Below are positions 40,538 to 50,672 of a stretch of 50,677 nucleotides of DNA, piece by piece. Source of the stretch: Sedimenticola hydrogenitrophicus (GTDB lineage: Bacteria; Pseudomonadota; Gammaproteobacteria; Chromatiales; Chromatiaceae); assembly GCF_029017505.1 (NCBI RefSeq), contig NZ_JAQGEI010000041.1, forward strand, positions 1 to 50,677, written 5' to 3'. The notes below the pieces were generated by a model. It was not told the origin of the DNA and ran no database searches. It saw only the letters and a program-made list of their open reading frames with translations. Each line of letters begins with the position of its first letter. Within the stretch, counting starts at the first letter, position 1. The position numbers were made by a program, and so were the translations under genes.

Positions 40538-41775
40538 CAGGCATCCTCTGCCAGGCGCAGTCCGGAGAACATCCAGCGTTCATGGGGATAAAAAAAGTTA
40601 CGGTAGCTGGGGCGCATGTGTGCGGCGGAGGTGGCGCAGCAACCGCCGCGCAACACCATCTGGCTGGACATGAACTTGCCGTTGTACTCGCCCATGGAAC
40701 CGGCCAGCGGCCGGAAGCCTGGGTAGGCGGTGTAGGGCGAGGCGGTCCAGGCCCAGAGGTCACCGTACCACTGGCCGCCGGGTCCCGCCGGGGCCGGGTG
40801 CAGCAGATCGCTGTCGACGAAATTGCCCGCGATCGGCTGCTCGTCCAGGATCAGCTCCAGCTCCTCCTCCCGGGGCAGGCGTTTGCCGCTCCAGCGGGCA
40901 TAGGCGTCGGCCTCGTAAAAGCTGAGATGACAGACCGGTTCATGGGAATTGAGCGGGCGCTCGCCGCCCAGGGTGAACTGCCGCCAGACGCCATCCCGCT
41001 GTTCCCAGTACAGCGGCTGCCGCCACGCCTCCTGCTGTAGCCGGAACCAGCCGTCGGCGAGCCAGAGCGCAGGGTTGCCATAACCGCCATCCTCGATGAA
41101 CTCCAGGTACTCGGCATTGGTCACCAGCCGGTCGGCCAGCCGATGGTCGTGGATCAGTATGGAGTGGCGGGGGGTCTCGTTGTCGTAGGCGAAGCCGCTG
41201 CCGCCGTGGCCGATGGAGTGCAGTCCGCCCTCCTGCGCCAGCCAGCGGACCGGCGGGGCCTCGCCCGGTGGCACCTTGAGGTCCGCCCGGTAGGCCGGTT
41301 TGACGGGATTGACCGACAGGTTGTGCTTGATATCCATCAGCAGCAGTTCCTGGTGCTGCTGTTCATGCTGCAGTCCCAGGGTGATGCGGAACGCGACCTC
41401 CCCCCATTCGGCGCTTTCAGCGTCGCCGATCAACGCCTCCATCCGGCTGTCGACATGGCGGCGGTAGGCCAGCACCCGCTCCAGGGTGGGGCGCGAAAGC
41501 AGGCCGCGCCTGGGGCGTGGGTGCATGGCGCCGACGGTGTAGTAATAGCTGTTGAACAGGTAGTGGAAGTTGGGATCGAACGGGACGTGGTCCGGGTTGA
41601 AGTGCTCCAGGACAAAGGTTTCAAAAAACCAGCTGACATGGGCCAGATGCCATTTGGGCGGGCTGGTCTCGGTGATGGACTGGATCTGGTAATCGTCAAC
41701 CGCCAGCGGCTGGCACAGCCGCTCGCTGAAGCCCCTGATACGGCGGTAATCTTCCAGTAGCGTCTCCCTACTCAT
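40537..41775 (-). CDS. egtB: Ergothioneine biosynthesis protein EgtB
   Basis: This 412-residue iron enzyme joins hercynine with a thiol (gamma-Glu-Cys or Cys) to the sulfoxide. The N-terminal DinB-like domain has the iron-binding His in PPKWHLAHVSWFFETF and HEQQHQELLLMDI. The FGE-sulfatase domain follows (PVCHLSFYEADAYARWSGKRLP, SPYTAYPGFRP, MVLRGGCCATSAAHMRPSYRNFF). The start is at 41775 (MSRETLLEDYRRIRGF); the open frame further upstream is low complexity. No egtC or egtE is present, which is usual outside actinobacteria. Confidence 0.94.
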   Translation of the reverse strand: MSRETLLEDYRRIRGFSERLCQPLAVDDYQIQSITETSPPKWHLAHVSWFFETFVLEHFNPDHVPFDPNFHYLFNSYYYTVGAMHPRPRRGLLSRPTLERVLAYRRHVDSRMEALIGDAESAEWGEVAFRITLGLQHEQQHQELLLMDIKHNLSVNPVKPAYRADLKVPPGEAPPVRWLAQEGGLHSIGHGGSGFAYDNETPRHSILIHDHRLADRLVTNAEYLEFIEDGGYGNPALWLADGWFRLQQEAWRQPLYWEQRDGVWRQFTLGGERPLNSHEPVCHLSFYEADAYARWSGKRLPREEELELILDEQPIAGNFVDSDLLHPAPAGPGGQWYGDLWAWTASPYTAYPGFRPLAGSMGEYNGKFMSSQMVLRGGCCATSAAHMRPSYRNFFYPHERWMFSGLRLAEDA

Positions 41776-41870
41776 CGCGGATACCTGTGCTCTCCGACCT
41801 TCCTGTAACCATAGCCCAATTTTTCCGCGGCACCGGGTGGATCGGATTAAGGAGGAACGGGGGCAGCTTG

Positions 41871-41954
41871 GTAGGGTGGGCACGCTTTTTGTGCCCACGC
41901 GGAAGGTGTGGCACGGGGGCAACAAGGTGGGCACAGACTACGTGCCCACCCTAC
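41871..41954. repeat. REP-C inverted pair, GTAGGGTGGGCACG...CGTGCCCACCCTAC
   Basis: Two inverted units of a third REP-like family lie between egtB and the GGDEF-EAL gene. It is the only copy seen in this window. Confidence 0.75.
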
Positions 41955-41989
41955 GAAACTACGTGCCCTACGAAACTATTTTTTTCGGG

Positions 41990-44098
41990 CTAGGCCCGCG
42001 GTCTGACGGTAGGCTGTGATTGAGCGGAGTGACGCTGGTTGTGGTTGCGCACCAGGACCTCTATCTGCGCGCTCGGCAGCGGCTGGCTGTAGAGGTACCC
42101 CTGACCCATTTCACAACCCAGCTGGCGCAGATAATTCTCCTGGTACGGGGTCTCCACTCCCTCGGCAACGATCTCCAACTGGAGGCTGTGGCCCAGGCTG
42201 ACGATGGCCTTGACGATGGCGGCGTCGTCGTTGTCATCGGCCAGGTCCTGGACAAAAGAGCGGTCGATCTTGAGCCGGTTGATGGGCAGTTTTTTCAAGT
42301 AGCTGAGGGATGAATAACCGGTGCCGAAGTCATCGATGGCCAGTTTTACCCCCATGTCCCGCAGCTGGCGCAGGGCATCGATGGAGGCGTGGAGCTCGCT
42401 CATGATGAAGCCCTCGGTCACCTCCAGCTCCAGCCACTCCGGCCGGCAGCCGGTCTCGTCGAGGGCGCTGGCGATACTCTCCACCAGGTCGTCGCGGCGG
42501 ATCTGCTTGCCCGCCAGGTTGACCGAAACGGTGTCGATCGGCAGGCCGGTACGCTGCCACTCCACCATCTGGCGGCAGGCGCTTTTCAGTACCCAGTTGC
42601 CGAGGGGAACGATCAGTCCGGTGGTCTCGGCCACCGGCAGGAACCGCCCCGGGGGCAGGATGCCCTGTTCCGGATGATGCCAGCGCACCAGCGCCTCCAG
42701 GCCCACATAGCGGCCCGTGGCGAGGGACTTCTGCGGCTGGTAGTAGACCGTCAGCTCGTCCTTCTCGATGGCCCGGCGCAGGCTCCCCTCCAGGGTGATC
42801 CGGTCATAGGCGGAGGCGGTCATCTCCCGGGTGTAGAAGTTGTAGCTGTTGCGCCCTTCGTCCTTGGTGCGATACATGGCGGCGTCGGCGTTCTTCAGCA
42901 GGGTCTCGGCGCTGTCTCCGTCCTCCGGGTAGAGGCTGATGCCGATGCTGCAGCCGACGAAAATTGACTGGCCGTTGATCTCGAAACGTTCGTTGAGCTT
43001 GTCGAGGATCTTCTGGGCAAGCGAGATGATGTCGGCGGTATCCCTCACCTCCTCCATCAGCAGGACAAACTCATCGCCACCCAGCCGGGCGATGGTGTCA
43101 TCTTCCCGGGTGATCGAGAGCAGACGCTGGGTGACCTGCTGCAGCAAGCGGTCGCCCGTCATGTGTCCCAGGCTGTCGTTGATGAGCTTGAAGTTATCCA
43201 GGTCCAGGAACAGCAGGGCCAGCCGGCGCTGCTTGCGTCGGGCATGGGTGATGGCGTGCTCCATCCGCGCATCCAGCAGCAGTCGGTTGGGGAGATTGGT
43301 CAGGGTGTCGTGATGGGCCAGGTGTTTCAGGTTTTTCTCCGCCTGTTTGCGGATGGTAATCTGTTTCTCCAGGCTCTCGTTGGTACGGGTCAGCTCCCGG
43401 GTACGCCGCTCGACCTGGTCTTCCAGTTGCGTCCTGTGCCGTTCCAGCGCATCCTGCGCCGCCCGGCGTTGCGATACCTCACTGCTCAGGTCGTCGATCA
43501 GTGACTGGTTGTGGGTCTCCAGTTCGATGGAGCGGCGGATCTGCCGGTTCATGTTGCGGCTGGTGGCGGCGATCAGTCCGGTGTAGATCAGGCTGGCGAT
43601 GCTCAGCAGCAGACTCCACTGGGTATTCTGGATGACCAGCACCGCCACCAGAAAAAGCGATTGTGGCAGCACGTAGGCGAAGAAGGCGGGCAGCCTCGCG
43701 GCGAGGACCGGCACCGCCACCGAGATGGTGCCGAAGATCACCAGAAAGATCACGAAGTGGACAAAGATGTCGTCGGAGGTGAGCATCAGCGGGGTCAGAC
43801 TGCCCCAGGCGATGCCCACCAGCAGGGTGCTCAGCACATAGCGCCGCCCCCAGGTCACCGGCGGGTGGCGCTGCTCGGCGAGCCCGTGCCGGACCACCAG
43901 CCAGGTACGCAGCAGGACGGAGAGGAGCATCGCCAGGTTCCAGACGATCAGCAGCCGATGCTCCAGCTTGTCCCACAGGCTGATGGAGAGCAGGATAGAG
44001 ATGGCGGCCACGGTCAGGTTGGCCGGCATGGCATTGGCGTACAGCAGGCTGATCTGCTGGGCCAGCACGTGCTCTGAAGGAGGGGTGTTATAGCGCAT
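41990..44098 (-). CDS. Membrane-bound GGDEF-EAL cyclic-di-GMP signalling protein
   Basis: This is a 702-residue protein. Six or so membrane helices (about residues 20-185) form a MASE-like sensor. A coiled coil (about 200-255) follows, then a GGDEF domain with intact RLGGDEFVLLMEE (GGDEF at 340-344) and HDTLTNLPNRLLLDARM, and an EAL domain with intact LEALVRWHHPEQG (EAL at 468-470), LEVTEGFIM, DDFGTGYSSLSYLK and AEGVET. Both activities are possible. The start is at 44098 (MRYNTPPSEHVLAQQ); the upstream frame to 44428 does not look coding. It is divergent from miaB. Confidence 0.9.
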   Translation of the reverse strand: MRYNTPPSEHVLAQQISLLYANAMPANLTVAAISILLSISLWDKLEHRLLIVWNLAMLLSVLLRTWLVVRHGLAEQRHPPVTWGRRYVLSTLLVGIAWGSLTPLMLTSDDIFVHFVIFLVIFGTISVAVPVLAARLPAFFAYVLPQSLFLVAVLVIQNTQWSLLLSIASLIYTGLIAATSRNMNRQIRRSIELETHNQSLIDDLSSEVSQRRAAQDALERHRTQLEDQVERRTRELTRTNESLEKQITIRKQAEKNLKHLAHHDTLTNLPNRLLLDARMEHAITHARRKQRRLALLFLDLDNFKLINDSLGHMTGDRLLQQVTQRLLSITREDDTIARLGGDEFVLLMEEVRDTADIISLAQKILDKLNERFEINGQSIFVGCSIGISLYPEDGDSAETLLKNADAAMYRTKDEGRNSYNFYTREMTASAYDRITLEGSLRRAIEKDELTVYYQPQKSLATGRYVGLEALVRWHHPEQGILPPGRFLPVAETTGLIVPLGNWVLKSACRQMVEWQRTGLPIDTVSVNLAGKQIRRDDLVESIASALDETGCRPEWLELEVTEGFIMSELHASIDALRQLRDMGVKLAIDDFGTGYSSLSYLKKLPINRLKIDRSFVQDLADDNDDAAIVKAIVSLGHSLQLEIVAEGVETPYQENYLRQLGCEMGQGYLYSQPLPSAQIEVLVRNHNQRHSAQSQPTVRPRA

Positions 44099-44173
44099 TG
44101 TCCATGCCTGCCAGCGCCGCTGACTCAGTGGGTCCCTGTTCTGATAACCCTGTAAACTACTGCATTGGCGGAC

Positions 44174-44236
44174 GGAGTCAAATCCGCGACACTGCCGTGG
44201 GGATTGAAATCCGGGGTTTTGCACATATTTGACTCC
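44174..44236. repeat. GGAGTCAAAT inverted repeat in the divergent promoter region
   Basis: GGAGTCAAAT (44174-44183) faces ATTTGACTCC (44227-44236), with GGATTGAAATCC inside. It is related to 35561-35635. Elsewhere in 44099-44417 I see no gene and no clear promoter. Confidence 0.6.
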
Positions 44237-44417
44237 ATTCCCCTGAGCAAGCGAAACCTGGGAATTTCCGCGTGTAAAGGTAAGTTTAGGTATTAATCTC
44301 TGGTATTGATAGCGGCGGTTTCCGCGCCGGCTTGAAGCAATGCCCCCAATGATCTGGAAAAACGCTAATATAGAAGGTAAGCTACCGCGCCCTTGGCGCC
44401 TTTTTGTAACTAACCGA

Positions 44418-45764
44418 ATGCCCGGCAAACTCTATATCAAGACTTTTGGCTGTCAGATGAACGAGTACGACTCCGACAAGATGTCGGATCTGCTCAGGGA
44501 ATCCCACGGCTACACCCTGACCGACCGCCCGGAAGAGGCGGATCTGCTACTCCTCAACACCTGCTCGATCCGGGAAAAGGCGCAGGAGAAGGTGTTCTCC
44601 CAGCTGGGCCGCTGGCGCCCCTGGAAGGCGCAGCGCCCCGATCTGGTGATCGGCGTGGGCGGCTGTGTCGCCAGTCAGGAGGGGGAAGCGATCCGCGAGC
44701 GCGCGCCCTACGTGGACCTGGTGTTCGGTCCCCAGACCCTGCACCGCCTGCCGGAGATGCTGGAGACGGCGCGGCGCGAGCGGGTACCGGTGGTGGATAT
44801 CTCCTTCCCCGAGATCGAGAAGTTCGACCGCCTGCCGGAACCCCGCTCCGACGGCCCCAGCGCCTTCGTCGCCATCATGGAGGGGTGCTCCAAGTACTGC
44901 ACCTTCTGCGTGGTGCCCTACACCCGGGGTGAGGAGATTAGCCGGCCGTTCGACGACGTGCTGGCCGAGGTGGCCTCGCTGGCCGCCCAGGGGGTGCGCG
45001 AGGTCAACCTGCTGGGACAGAACGTCAATGCCTACCGCGGCCTGATGGATGACGGCGCGGTGGCCGACTTGGCGCTGCTGATCCAGTACGTGGCGGCCAT
45101 CGACGGCATCGAGCGTATCCGTTTCACCACCTCCCACCCCATGGAGTTCTCCGACAGCCTGATCGCCGTCTACGGCGAGGTGCCGGAGCTGGTGAGCCAC
45201 CTGCACCTGCCGGTACAGAGCGGCTCCGACCGGGTGCTGGCGATGATGAAGCGCGGCCACACCGCCTTCGACTACAAGGCCAAGATCCGCCGCCTGCGCG
45301 CGCTGCGCCCCGAGCTCAGCCTGTCGTCCGATTTCATTATCGGCTTCCCCGGTGAGACCGAACAGGATTTCGAGCACACCATGAACCTGATCGAGACCAT
45401 CGGCTTCGATCACTCCTTCAGCTTCATCTACAGCGCCCGACCGGGCACCCCGGCGGCCGAGCTGCCGGATGACGTGCCGCTGGCGGAGAAGCAGGCACGC
45501 CTGGAGCGGCTGCAGCGGCGCATCACCGAGATGGCCGGGCAGATCAGCCGGCGCATGGTGGGCACGGTGCAGCGGGTGCTGGTGGAGCGGCACGCCAAGA
45601 AGGACCGGCGGCAGCTGGCCGGGCGCACCGAGAACAACCGGGTGGTCAATTTCGACGGTCCCGAGGGGCTGATCGGCGAGTTCGTGGAAATCCGTATCAC
45701 CGAGGCCCTGCCCAACTCCCTGCGCGGGGAGCTCATTGACGAGGCGTTGGCCCAATCCGCATGA
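44418..45764 (+). CDS. miaB: tRNA-2-methylthio-N6-dimethylallyladenosine synthase
   Basis: This 448-residue radical-SAM methylthiotransferase modifies A37 of tRNAs reading UNN codons. The UPF0004 domain ([48 protein letters not shown]) supplies the auxiliary-cluster cysteines. The radical-SAM motif is [36 protein letters not shown] and a C-terminal TRAM domain follow. ATG 44418 ([13 protein letters not shown]) is chosen over a longer frame from 44340. It overlaps phoH by ATGA and heads the miaB-ybeZ-ybeY-ybeX-lnt unit. Confidence 0.96.
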   Translation: MPGKLYIKTFGCQMNEYDSDKMSDLLRESHGYTLTDRPEEADLLLLNTCSIREKAQEKVFSQLGRWRPWKAQRPDLVIGVGGCVASQEGEAIRERAPYVDLVFGPQTLHRLPEMLETARRERVPVVDISFPEIEKFDRLPEPRSDGPSAFVAIMEGCSKYCTFCVVPYTRGEEISRPFDDVLAEVASLAAQGVREVNLLGQNVNAYRGLMDDGAVADLALLIQYVAAIDGIERIRFTTSHPMEFSDSLIAVYGEVPELVSHLHLPVQSGSDRVLAMMKRGHTAFDYKAKIRRLRALRPELSLSSDFIIGFPGETEQDFEHTMNLIETIGFDHSFSFIYSARPGTPAAELPDDVPLAEKQARLERLQRRITEMAGQISRRMVGTVQRVLVERHAKKDRRQLAGRTENNRVVNFDGPEGLIGEFVEIRITEALPNSLRGELIDEALAQSA

Positions 45765-46774
45765 GCAAGGCCGCCTCCAGGACTGCATCCGTGTCCGACC
45801 ACCCCAAAGACCTCGATCTGTCGTTGACCCCGGAAGACAACCAGCTGTTGGCCAATCTGTGCGGCCAGCTGGATGAACACCTGCGCCAGATCGAGCGCCG
45901 CCTGGGCATCGAGATCAACTATCGCGGCAACCATTTCAAGCTGCTGGGCGAGCCGGAGGCGATCGCCGCCGCCGGCGAGGTGCTGCAAGCCCTTTACAGT
46001 CAGGCTCGCCATGAGGTGCTGACCCCGGAGGCGGTGCATCTTTACCTGCAGGAGTCGGGCATCGATGCCCTGCTCAATGACCTGGCCAAGAGCAGTGTCC
46101 CCGAGGTGGTGATCAAGACCCGGCGCGGCATGATCCGCCCGCGCGGCGTCAATCAGCAGGAGTACCTGCACAAGGCGGTGATCCATGACCTCAACTTCGG
46201 CATCGGCCCGGCCGGTACCGGTAAGACCTACCTGGCGGTGGCCTGCGCGGTGGATGCCCTGGAGCGCGACCAGGTACGGCGCATCCTGCTGGTGCGCCCG
46301 GCGGTGGAGGCGGGCGAGCGGCTCGGCTTTCTGCCGGGCGACCTGTCGCAGAAGATCGACCCCTACCTGCGCCCGCTGTATGACGCCCTCTACGAGATGC
46401 TCGGATTCGAGCGGGTGGCCAAGCTGATCGAGCGCAACGTGATCGAGGTGGCCCCGCTGGCCTACATGCGCGGGCGCACCCTGAACGACGCCTTCATCAT
46501 CCTCGACGAGGCGCAGAACACCACCCCCGAGCAGATGAAGATGTTCCTCACCCGCATCGGCTTCGGCTCGACCGCCATGATCACCGGCGACGTGACCCAG
46601 GTGGACCTGCCCCGGGGGCATGTCTCCGGGCTGCGCCAGGCGATCGAGGTGCTGAAGGATGTGGAGGGGATCAGCTTCACCTTCTTCAACGCACGCGATG
46701 TGGTGCGCCACCCCCTGGTACAGAAGGTGGTGGGCGCCTACGACAATTTTGATAGAAACAAGGATAAGCTGTGA
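45761..46774 (+). CDS. ybeZ: PhoH-like ATPase YbeZ
   Basis: This 337-residue PhoH-family P-loop NTPase is linked to RNA metabolism and ribosome maturation with YbeY. Walker A is [15 protein letters not shown], Walker B is [26 protein letters not shown], and [13 protein letters not shown] is a family signature. An N-terminal KH-like region (about residues 20-90) precedes it. It overlaps miaB (ATGA) and ybeY (GTGA). Confidence 0.94.
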   Translation: MSKAASRTASVSDHPKDLDLSLTPEDNQLLANLCGQLDEHLRQIERRLGIEINYRGNHFKLLGEPEAIAAAGEVLQALYSQARHEVLTPEAVHLYLQESGIDALLNDLAKSSVPEVVIKTRRGMIRPRGVNQQEYLHKAVIHDLNFGIGPAGTGKTYLAVACAVDALERDQVRRILLVRPAVEAGERLGFLPGDLSQKIDPYLRPLYDALYEMLGFERVAKLIERNVIEVAPLAYMRGRTLNDAFIILDEAQNTTPEQMKMFLTRIGFGSTAMITGDVTQVDLPRGHVSGLRQAIEVLKDVEGISFTFFNARDVVRHPLVQKVVGAYDNFDRNKDKL

Positions 46775-47235
46775 ACCTGTTGTTGGAGATCCAGCGGGTG
46801 GTGGAGGGTGACGGCATACCGGGGCCGATGCAGTTTCAGGCCTGGGCCGAGGCGGCGCTGCACGGGCGCCTGGAGCGCGCGGAACTGGTGGTGCGCATCG
46901 TCGACCGCGAGGAGAGCCGGCAACTGAATCGGGAGTACCGCGGCAAGGACAGCCCCACCAACGTGCTGTCGTTTCCGTTCGAGGCGCCGGCGGTGGTGGC
47001 CAATGATCTGCTGGGCGACCTGGTGATCTGTGCCCCGCTGGTGGCGGAAGAGGCGGCCGAGCAGGGCAAGCCACTGGAGGCGCACTGGGCACACCTGCTG
47101 GTGCACGGGGTGTTGCATTTGCTGGGATTTGATCATATTAATGACCCGGAGGCCGAAACGATGGAGGGCCTCGAAGTGGAGATCCTGGAATCCCTGGGAT
47201 ATTCCGATCCATACCAAATCGAAAGGGAACTATGA
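46771..47235 (+). CDS. ybeY: Endoribonuclease YbeY
   Basis: This 154-residue zinc-dependent RNase takes part in 16S rRNA 3' maturation and ribosome quality control. The metal site is [11 protein letters not shown] (His112, His116, His122), and the RNA-binding [16 protein letters not shown] is conserved. It begins with GTG overlapping the ybeZ stop, and its own stop overlaps ybeX (ATGA). Confidence 0.95.
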   Translation: MNLLLEIQRVVEGDGIPGPMQFQAWAEAALHGRLERAELVVRIVDREESRQLNREYRGKDSPTNVLSFPFEAPAVVANDLLGDLVICAPLVAEEAAEQGKPLEAHWAHLLVHGVLHLLGFDHINDPEAETMEGLEVEILESLGYSDPYQIEREL

Positions 47236-48092
47236 GTAGCGACGGCACTACCAGCGGTTCGATGTCCAGGTCCTGGCTGAAAAAGATGTTACAGGCCTTC
47301 GGCAACGAACCGGAAAACCGGGAACAACTGATTCAACTGCTCAGGGACGCGAAGCGCCGCGCCCTGCTGGATACCGAAGCGCTCTCCATGATGGAGGGGG
47401 TGCTGCAGGTCTCCGAACTGCGGGTCCGGGATATCATGATCCCGCGTGCCCACATGGTGGTGATCGAGCGCGACGCTCCGCTGGAGGCGATCCTCCCCAT
47501 CGTCATCGACTCCGCCCACTCGCGCTTCCCGGTCATCGGTGATGACAAGGGCGAAGTGGAGGGCATCCTGCTGGCCAAGGACCTGCTGGTCTACTTCGGC
47601 GAGCACAAGCGCCGCTTCGATATTCGCGACGTACTGCGGGCGGCGGTCTTCGTGCCGGCCAGCAAGCGGCTCAACGTGCTGCTCAACGAGTTCCGCGCCA
47701 GCCGCAGCCACATGGCCATCGTGGTGGACGAGTACGGCGCCGCCGACGGCCTGGTGACCATCGAGGATGTGCTGGAGCAGATCGTCGGCGAGATCGAGGA
47801 CGAACACGACTTCGATGAGGGGACCACCATCCTCAAGCGCAGCGAGACCGAGTACACCGCCAAGGCCGGCACCTCCATCGACGAGTTCAACGACTACTTC
47901 GACAGCCAATTCCCGGACGAGGAGTTCGACACCATCGCCGGCCTGGTCACCCAGTCCCTGGGGCACCTGCCGAAACGCGGCGAGGTGGCCGAGATCGACC
48001 GCTTCCGCTTCGAGGTACTGCGCGCCGACAGCCGGCGCATCCATCTGCTGAACATTCGCCTGCTGCCGCAACAACTGGACAGTGCTCATTAA
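47232..48092 (+). CDS. ybeX: CorC/YbeX family CBS-domain protein
   Basis: This is a 286-residue cytoplasmic protein with two CBS domains ([23 protein letters not shown] and [29 protein letters not shown]) and a C-terminal CorC_HlyC domain ([21 protein letters not shown]). Members have been linked to magnesium and cobalt efflux and to ribosome maturation. It is the fourth gene of the miaB unit and is translationally coupled to ybeY. Confidence 0.93.
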   Translation: MSSDGTTSGSMSRSWLKKMLQAFGNEPENREQLIQLLRDAKRRALLDTEALSMMEGVLQVSELRVRDIMIPRAHMVVIERDAPLEAILPIVIDSAHSRFPVIGDDKGEVEGILLAKDLLVYFGEHKRRFDIRDVLRAAVFVPASKRLNVLLNEFRASRSHMAIVVDEYGAADGLVTIEDVLEQIVGEIEDEHDFDEGTTILKRSETEYTAKAGTSIDEFNDYFDSQFPDEEFDTIAGLVTQSLGHLPKRGEVAEIDRFRFEVLRADSRRIHLLNIRLLPQQLDSAH

Positions 48093-48148
48093 GCACGGCG
48101 ACTTCTGGGGGATCGATATGGTGGTCGCCCTGATCTCCTTTAGCTGCC

Positions 48149-49708
48149 ATGCCCGTTAGCCCGAGCAACCGCCTGGCGCGAAGTGTCCCGTGGCGGCTTC
48201 CGGCCGCCTTTGCCGCGGGTGCCCTGTCGGTGCTCGGCTTCGCCCCCTTCTCCCTCTACCCCTTGGCCCTGGCGGGGCCGCTGCTGCTGCTCTGGCTGTG
48301 GCGCGATGCCTCGCCGCGGTCCGGTTTCCAGAGCGGCTGGGCCTATGGCCTCGGGCTGCTCGGCTTCGGCGTGTTCTGGCTGCACATCAGTATCGATCAG
48401 TTCGGCAACCTGGGGACGGCCGCGGCGATCGCCCTGACCCTGCTGTTCGTGCTGGCGCTGGCGCTCTATTACGGGCTGGTGGGCTGGCTGACGGCGCGGC
48501 TGTGGCGACGCGGCGGCGGGGACTGGTCCCTGCTGCTGACGATCCCCTCGCTCTGGGTACTGGGGGAGTGGCTGCGTGGCTGGATCCTAACCGGCTTCCC
48601 CTGGCTGGTGCTCGGCTACTCACAGATCGACTCGCCCCTGGGCGGCTATGCCCCGCTGTTCGGGGTCTACGGCGTCAGTTGGTTGCTGCTGCTGAGCGTG
48701 GCGCTGCTGTTCCGCCTGCTGCGGCCCGGGGTGGGCGGGCGTCGCTGGCTGGGCGGGCGTGGCTGGCTGGCCGGCGGCCTGGTATTGCTGTGGGGCGGTG
48801 GCGCGCTGCTCCATCAGGTGCAGTGGACCGAGCCGGCGGGCGAGCCCCTCCAGGTGAGTATGATCCAGGGCAATATCGCCCAGGAGGCGAAGTGGCAGCG
48901 CGACTCGCTGCGGCCAACCCTGGCGCTCTATACCGGGCTGACCCGCGAGCAGTGGCAGAGCGACCTGATCATCTGGCCGGAGACGGCGGTGCCGGCGTTT
49001 GCCCACCAGGTGGAAGAGACGCTGCTGCAGCCCCTGGCGGCGGAGGCGCTGGCCAACCGCAGTGAACTGCTGATCGGCATACCCCAGTGGGACGGCGAGA
49101 CGGGTGCCTACTACAACGCCATGCTGAGCCTGGGCCAGGACCCGGATCAACAGCGCGGCAGCTACGCCAAGCGCCACCTGGTGCCGTTCGGCGAGTTCAT
49201 GCCGCTGAAGCGCTGGCTGCGGCCGCTGGTCGAGTGGCTGCAGATCCCCATGTCCGATTTTACCCCCGGCGATTCACCGCGCCCGCTGCTGCGCCTGGCC
49301 GGCTACTACGCCGGGATCTCGATCTGCTACGAGGACGCCTTCGGCGAGGAGGTGATCGAGGCGCTGCCGCAGGCGGCGTTCCTGGTCAATGCCAGCAACG
49401 ACGCCTGGTTCGGCGACTCCCTGGCGCCACGCCAACACCTGGAGATGGCCCGCATGCGCGCGCTGGAGAGCGGGCGCTACCTGCTGCGCTCCACCAATAC
49501 CGGGATCTCCGCCCTGATCGATCCGAAGGGCAAGGTGCAGGGATTCTCCCCGGCCTTCCAGCAGCACGTGCTGAGCGGCGAGATCATCCCCATGCAGGGC
49601 GCCACCCCCTATGTGCGGGTCGGCAACTGGGCGGTGGTGCTGTTTTCCTGTCTTCTGGTTTTAGTAGCCTTGCTCAAGGGCGGCCACAGGGGTGCACCCC
49701 TCCGATAA
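48149..49708 (+). CDS. lnt: Apolipoprotein N-acyltransferase
   Basis: This 519-residue inner-membrane enzyme adds the third acyl chain to lipoproteins such as NosL. About six helices lie in the first 200 residues, followed by a nitrilase-like domain. The catalytic triad lies in IIWPETAVPAF (Glu), SYAKRHLVPFGEFMPL (Lys) and AGISICYEDAFGEEV (Cys), and NASNDAWFGDSLAPRQHLEMARMRALE is the usual final block. A C-terminal helix follows. It ends the miaB-lnt unit and is followed by REP-B repeats. Confidence 0.95.
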   Translation: MPVSPSNRLARSVPWRLPAAFAAGALSVLGFAPFSLYPLALAGPLLLLWLWRDASPRSGFQSGWAYGLGLLGFGVFWLHISIDQFGNLGTAAAIALTLLFVLALALYYGLVGWLTARLWRRGGGDWSLLLTIPSLWVLGEWLRGWILTGFPWLVLGYSQIDSPLGGYAPLFGVYGVSWLLLLSVALLFRLLRPGVGGRRWLGGRGWLAGGLVLLWGGGALLHQVQWTEPAGEPLQVSMIQGNIAQEAKWQRDSLRPTLALYTGLTREQWQSDLIIWPETAVPAFAHQVEETLLQPLAAEALANRSELLIGIPQWDGETGAYYNAMLSLGQDPDQQRGSYAKRHLVPFGEFMPLKRWLRPLVEWLQIPMSDFTPGDSPRPLLRLAGYYAGISICYEDAFGEEVIEALPQAAFLVNASNDAWFGDSLAPRQHLEMARMRALESGRYLLRSTNTGISALIDPKGKVQGFSPAFQQHVLSGEIIPMQGATPYVRVGNWAVVLFSCLLVLVALLKGGHRGAPLR

Positions 49709-49720
49709 TATCAAGGGGTT

Positions 49721-49877
49721 GCCCTGTCCCGGGCAGGCACAGGGGCCTGCCCCTACGCACTTGTGGGTTGGGTGCAAGGATGGGGCGGTGGGTCTTGTCA
49801 TAGCCATCTGTCCGTGCCTCCCTGGCGGATTTGTTTCAAGGTGCAGGATCCGTAGGGGCAACCCCCCGTGGTTGCCC
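49721..49877. repeat. REP-B unit with a RAYT 5'-end relic
   Basis: Two REP-B palindromes (49721-49756 and 49852-49877) enclose a piece that, on the minus strand, repeats the ribosome binding site and first codons of the adjacent RAYT (ATG at 49807-49805; reads MAMTRPTAPS, compare MDMTKPNSPK). Further copies are the true gene start and 50577-50672. Confidence 0.75.
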
Positions 49878-50447
49878 TTTAATACCCACGTATAACTGAT
49901 CCAGCTCCCATTGTGCCGGGTTGTTCCGGATATACTCCCGCGTCAGGTCCAATTCCGCCTCGTCGCGGATGATGCGTTCCCAATAATTGCGTTGCCACAA
50001 CTGGCCCGGGAACGGCGGCCAGCCGGATTGTTTGACGCCGTCTATGTATCTTTTCGTTGCCAGGCTTTTGAATCGATGAACCAGGTCGGGAAGTGACAAT
50101 CTCGCCGGGCCAGACCGTTGCCGTGATCCGTGTGACGGTGCCCGATCCGGGCAGGCACGGGGGCCTGCCCCTACGAGACCCAGAATGCCGTGCATATGGT
50201 TTGGCATGATGACCCATTTATCGACCTCGGTGCCGGGGTAATAGAGCGGTATTTCGTTCCAGATGGATTGGATCATTTCGCCGGCGCTGTTCAAATGCAT
50301 TACCCCATCCACAATCTCGCCAAACAGGCATAGACGATCCCGGGTGCAAATGGTGACGAAATATGCGCCGGCCTGGGAATAATCGTATCCCCGCAGACGG
50401 AGCGACCGGCGATGGGGTTTGGGACTATTCGGTTTTGTCATATCCAT
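49836..50447 (-). CDS. REP-associated tyrosine transposase (RAYT) 2
   Basis: This is a 203-residue Y1 HUH transposase, a different branch from the one at 1970. It has RLRGYDYSQAGAYFVTICTRDR at the N-terminus, HUH in VIMPNHMHGILGLV (near residue 82) and the tyrosine helix in YIRNNPAQWELD (near 175). A REP-B palindrome (50138-50174) lies inside the gene and is read as VGAGPRACPDRAP. Another (49852-49877) codes for the last residues (GQPRGVAP). GGGAGG is well placed before the ATG. It is probably intact, with the catalytic core on both sides of the insert. Confidence 0.88.
   Translation of the reverse strand: MDMTKPNSPKPHRRSLRLRGYDYSQAGAYFVTICTRDRLCLFGEIVDGVMHLNSAGEMIQSIWNEIPLYYPGTEVDKWVIMPNHMHGILGLVGAGPRACPDRAPSHGSRQRSGPARLSLPDLVHRFKSLATKRYIDGVKQSGWPPFPGQLWQRNYWERIIRDEAELDLTREYIRNNPAQWELDQLYVGIKGQPRGVAPTDPAP
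50138..50174. repeat. REP-B palindrome inside the RAYT 2 gene
   Basis: GGTGCCCGATCCGGGCAGGC...GCCTGCCCCTAC is the same unit as at 11750-11786 and 50521-50550. It falls in frame between the HUH motif and the second half of the transposase. Confidence 0.85.
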
Positions 50448-50493
50448 CTATTCATGCCTCCCTGGCAGATTTGTATCAAGGTGCGGATACCCG

Positions 50494-50550
50494 TAGGGGC
50501 AACCCCCCGTGGTTGCCCGATCCCGGGCAGGCACGGGGACCTGCCCCTAC
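50494..50550. repeat. REP-B inverted pair upstream of RAYT 2
   Basis: GTAGGGGCAACCCCCCGTGG and GGGCAGGCAC...CTGCCCCTAC are the paired units that flank the transposase gene. Confidence 0.85.
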
Positions 50551-50576
50551 GCAATTGCGGGTTGGGTACAAGGATG

Positions 50577-50672
50577 GGGCGGCGGGTTTTGTCATATCCA
50601 TCTGTTCATGCCTCCCTGGCAGATTTGTATCAAGGCGCGGATACCCGTAGGGGCAACCCCCTGTGGTTGCCC
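50577..50672. repeat. Direct repeat of the RAYT 2 start region plus REP-B
   Basis: The stretch TTTTGTCATATCCATCTGTTCATGCC...GTAGGGGCAACCCCC repeats 50433-50519 almost exactly. On the minus strand it again has GGGAGG and ATG (50601-50599; reads MDMTKPAAPS) but no transposase follows. The copy continues to the end of the window. Confidence 0.8.

Noticed and set aside
45428-47092. 554-codon minus-strand open frame opposite miaB, ybeZ and ybeY
   Set aside because: It spans three overlapping conserved genes and is a codon-bias shadow.
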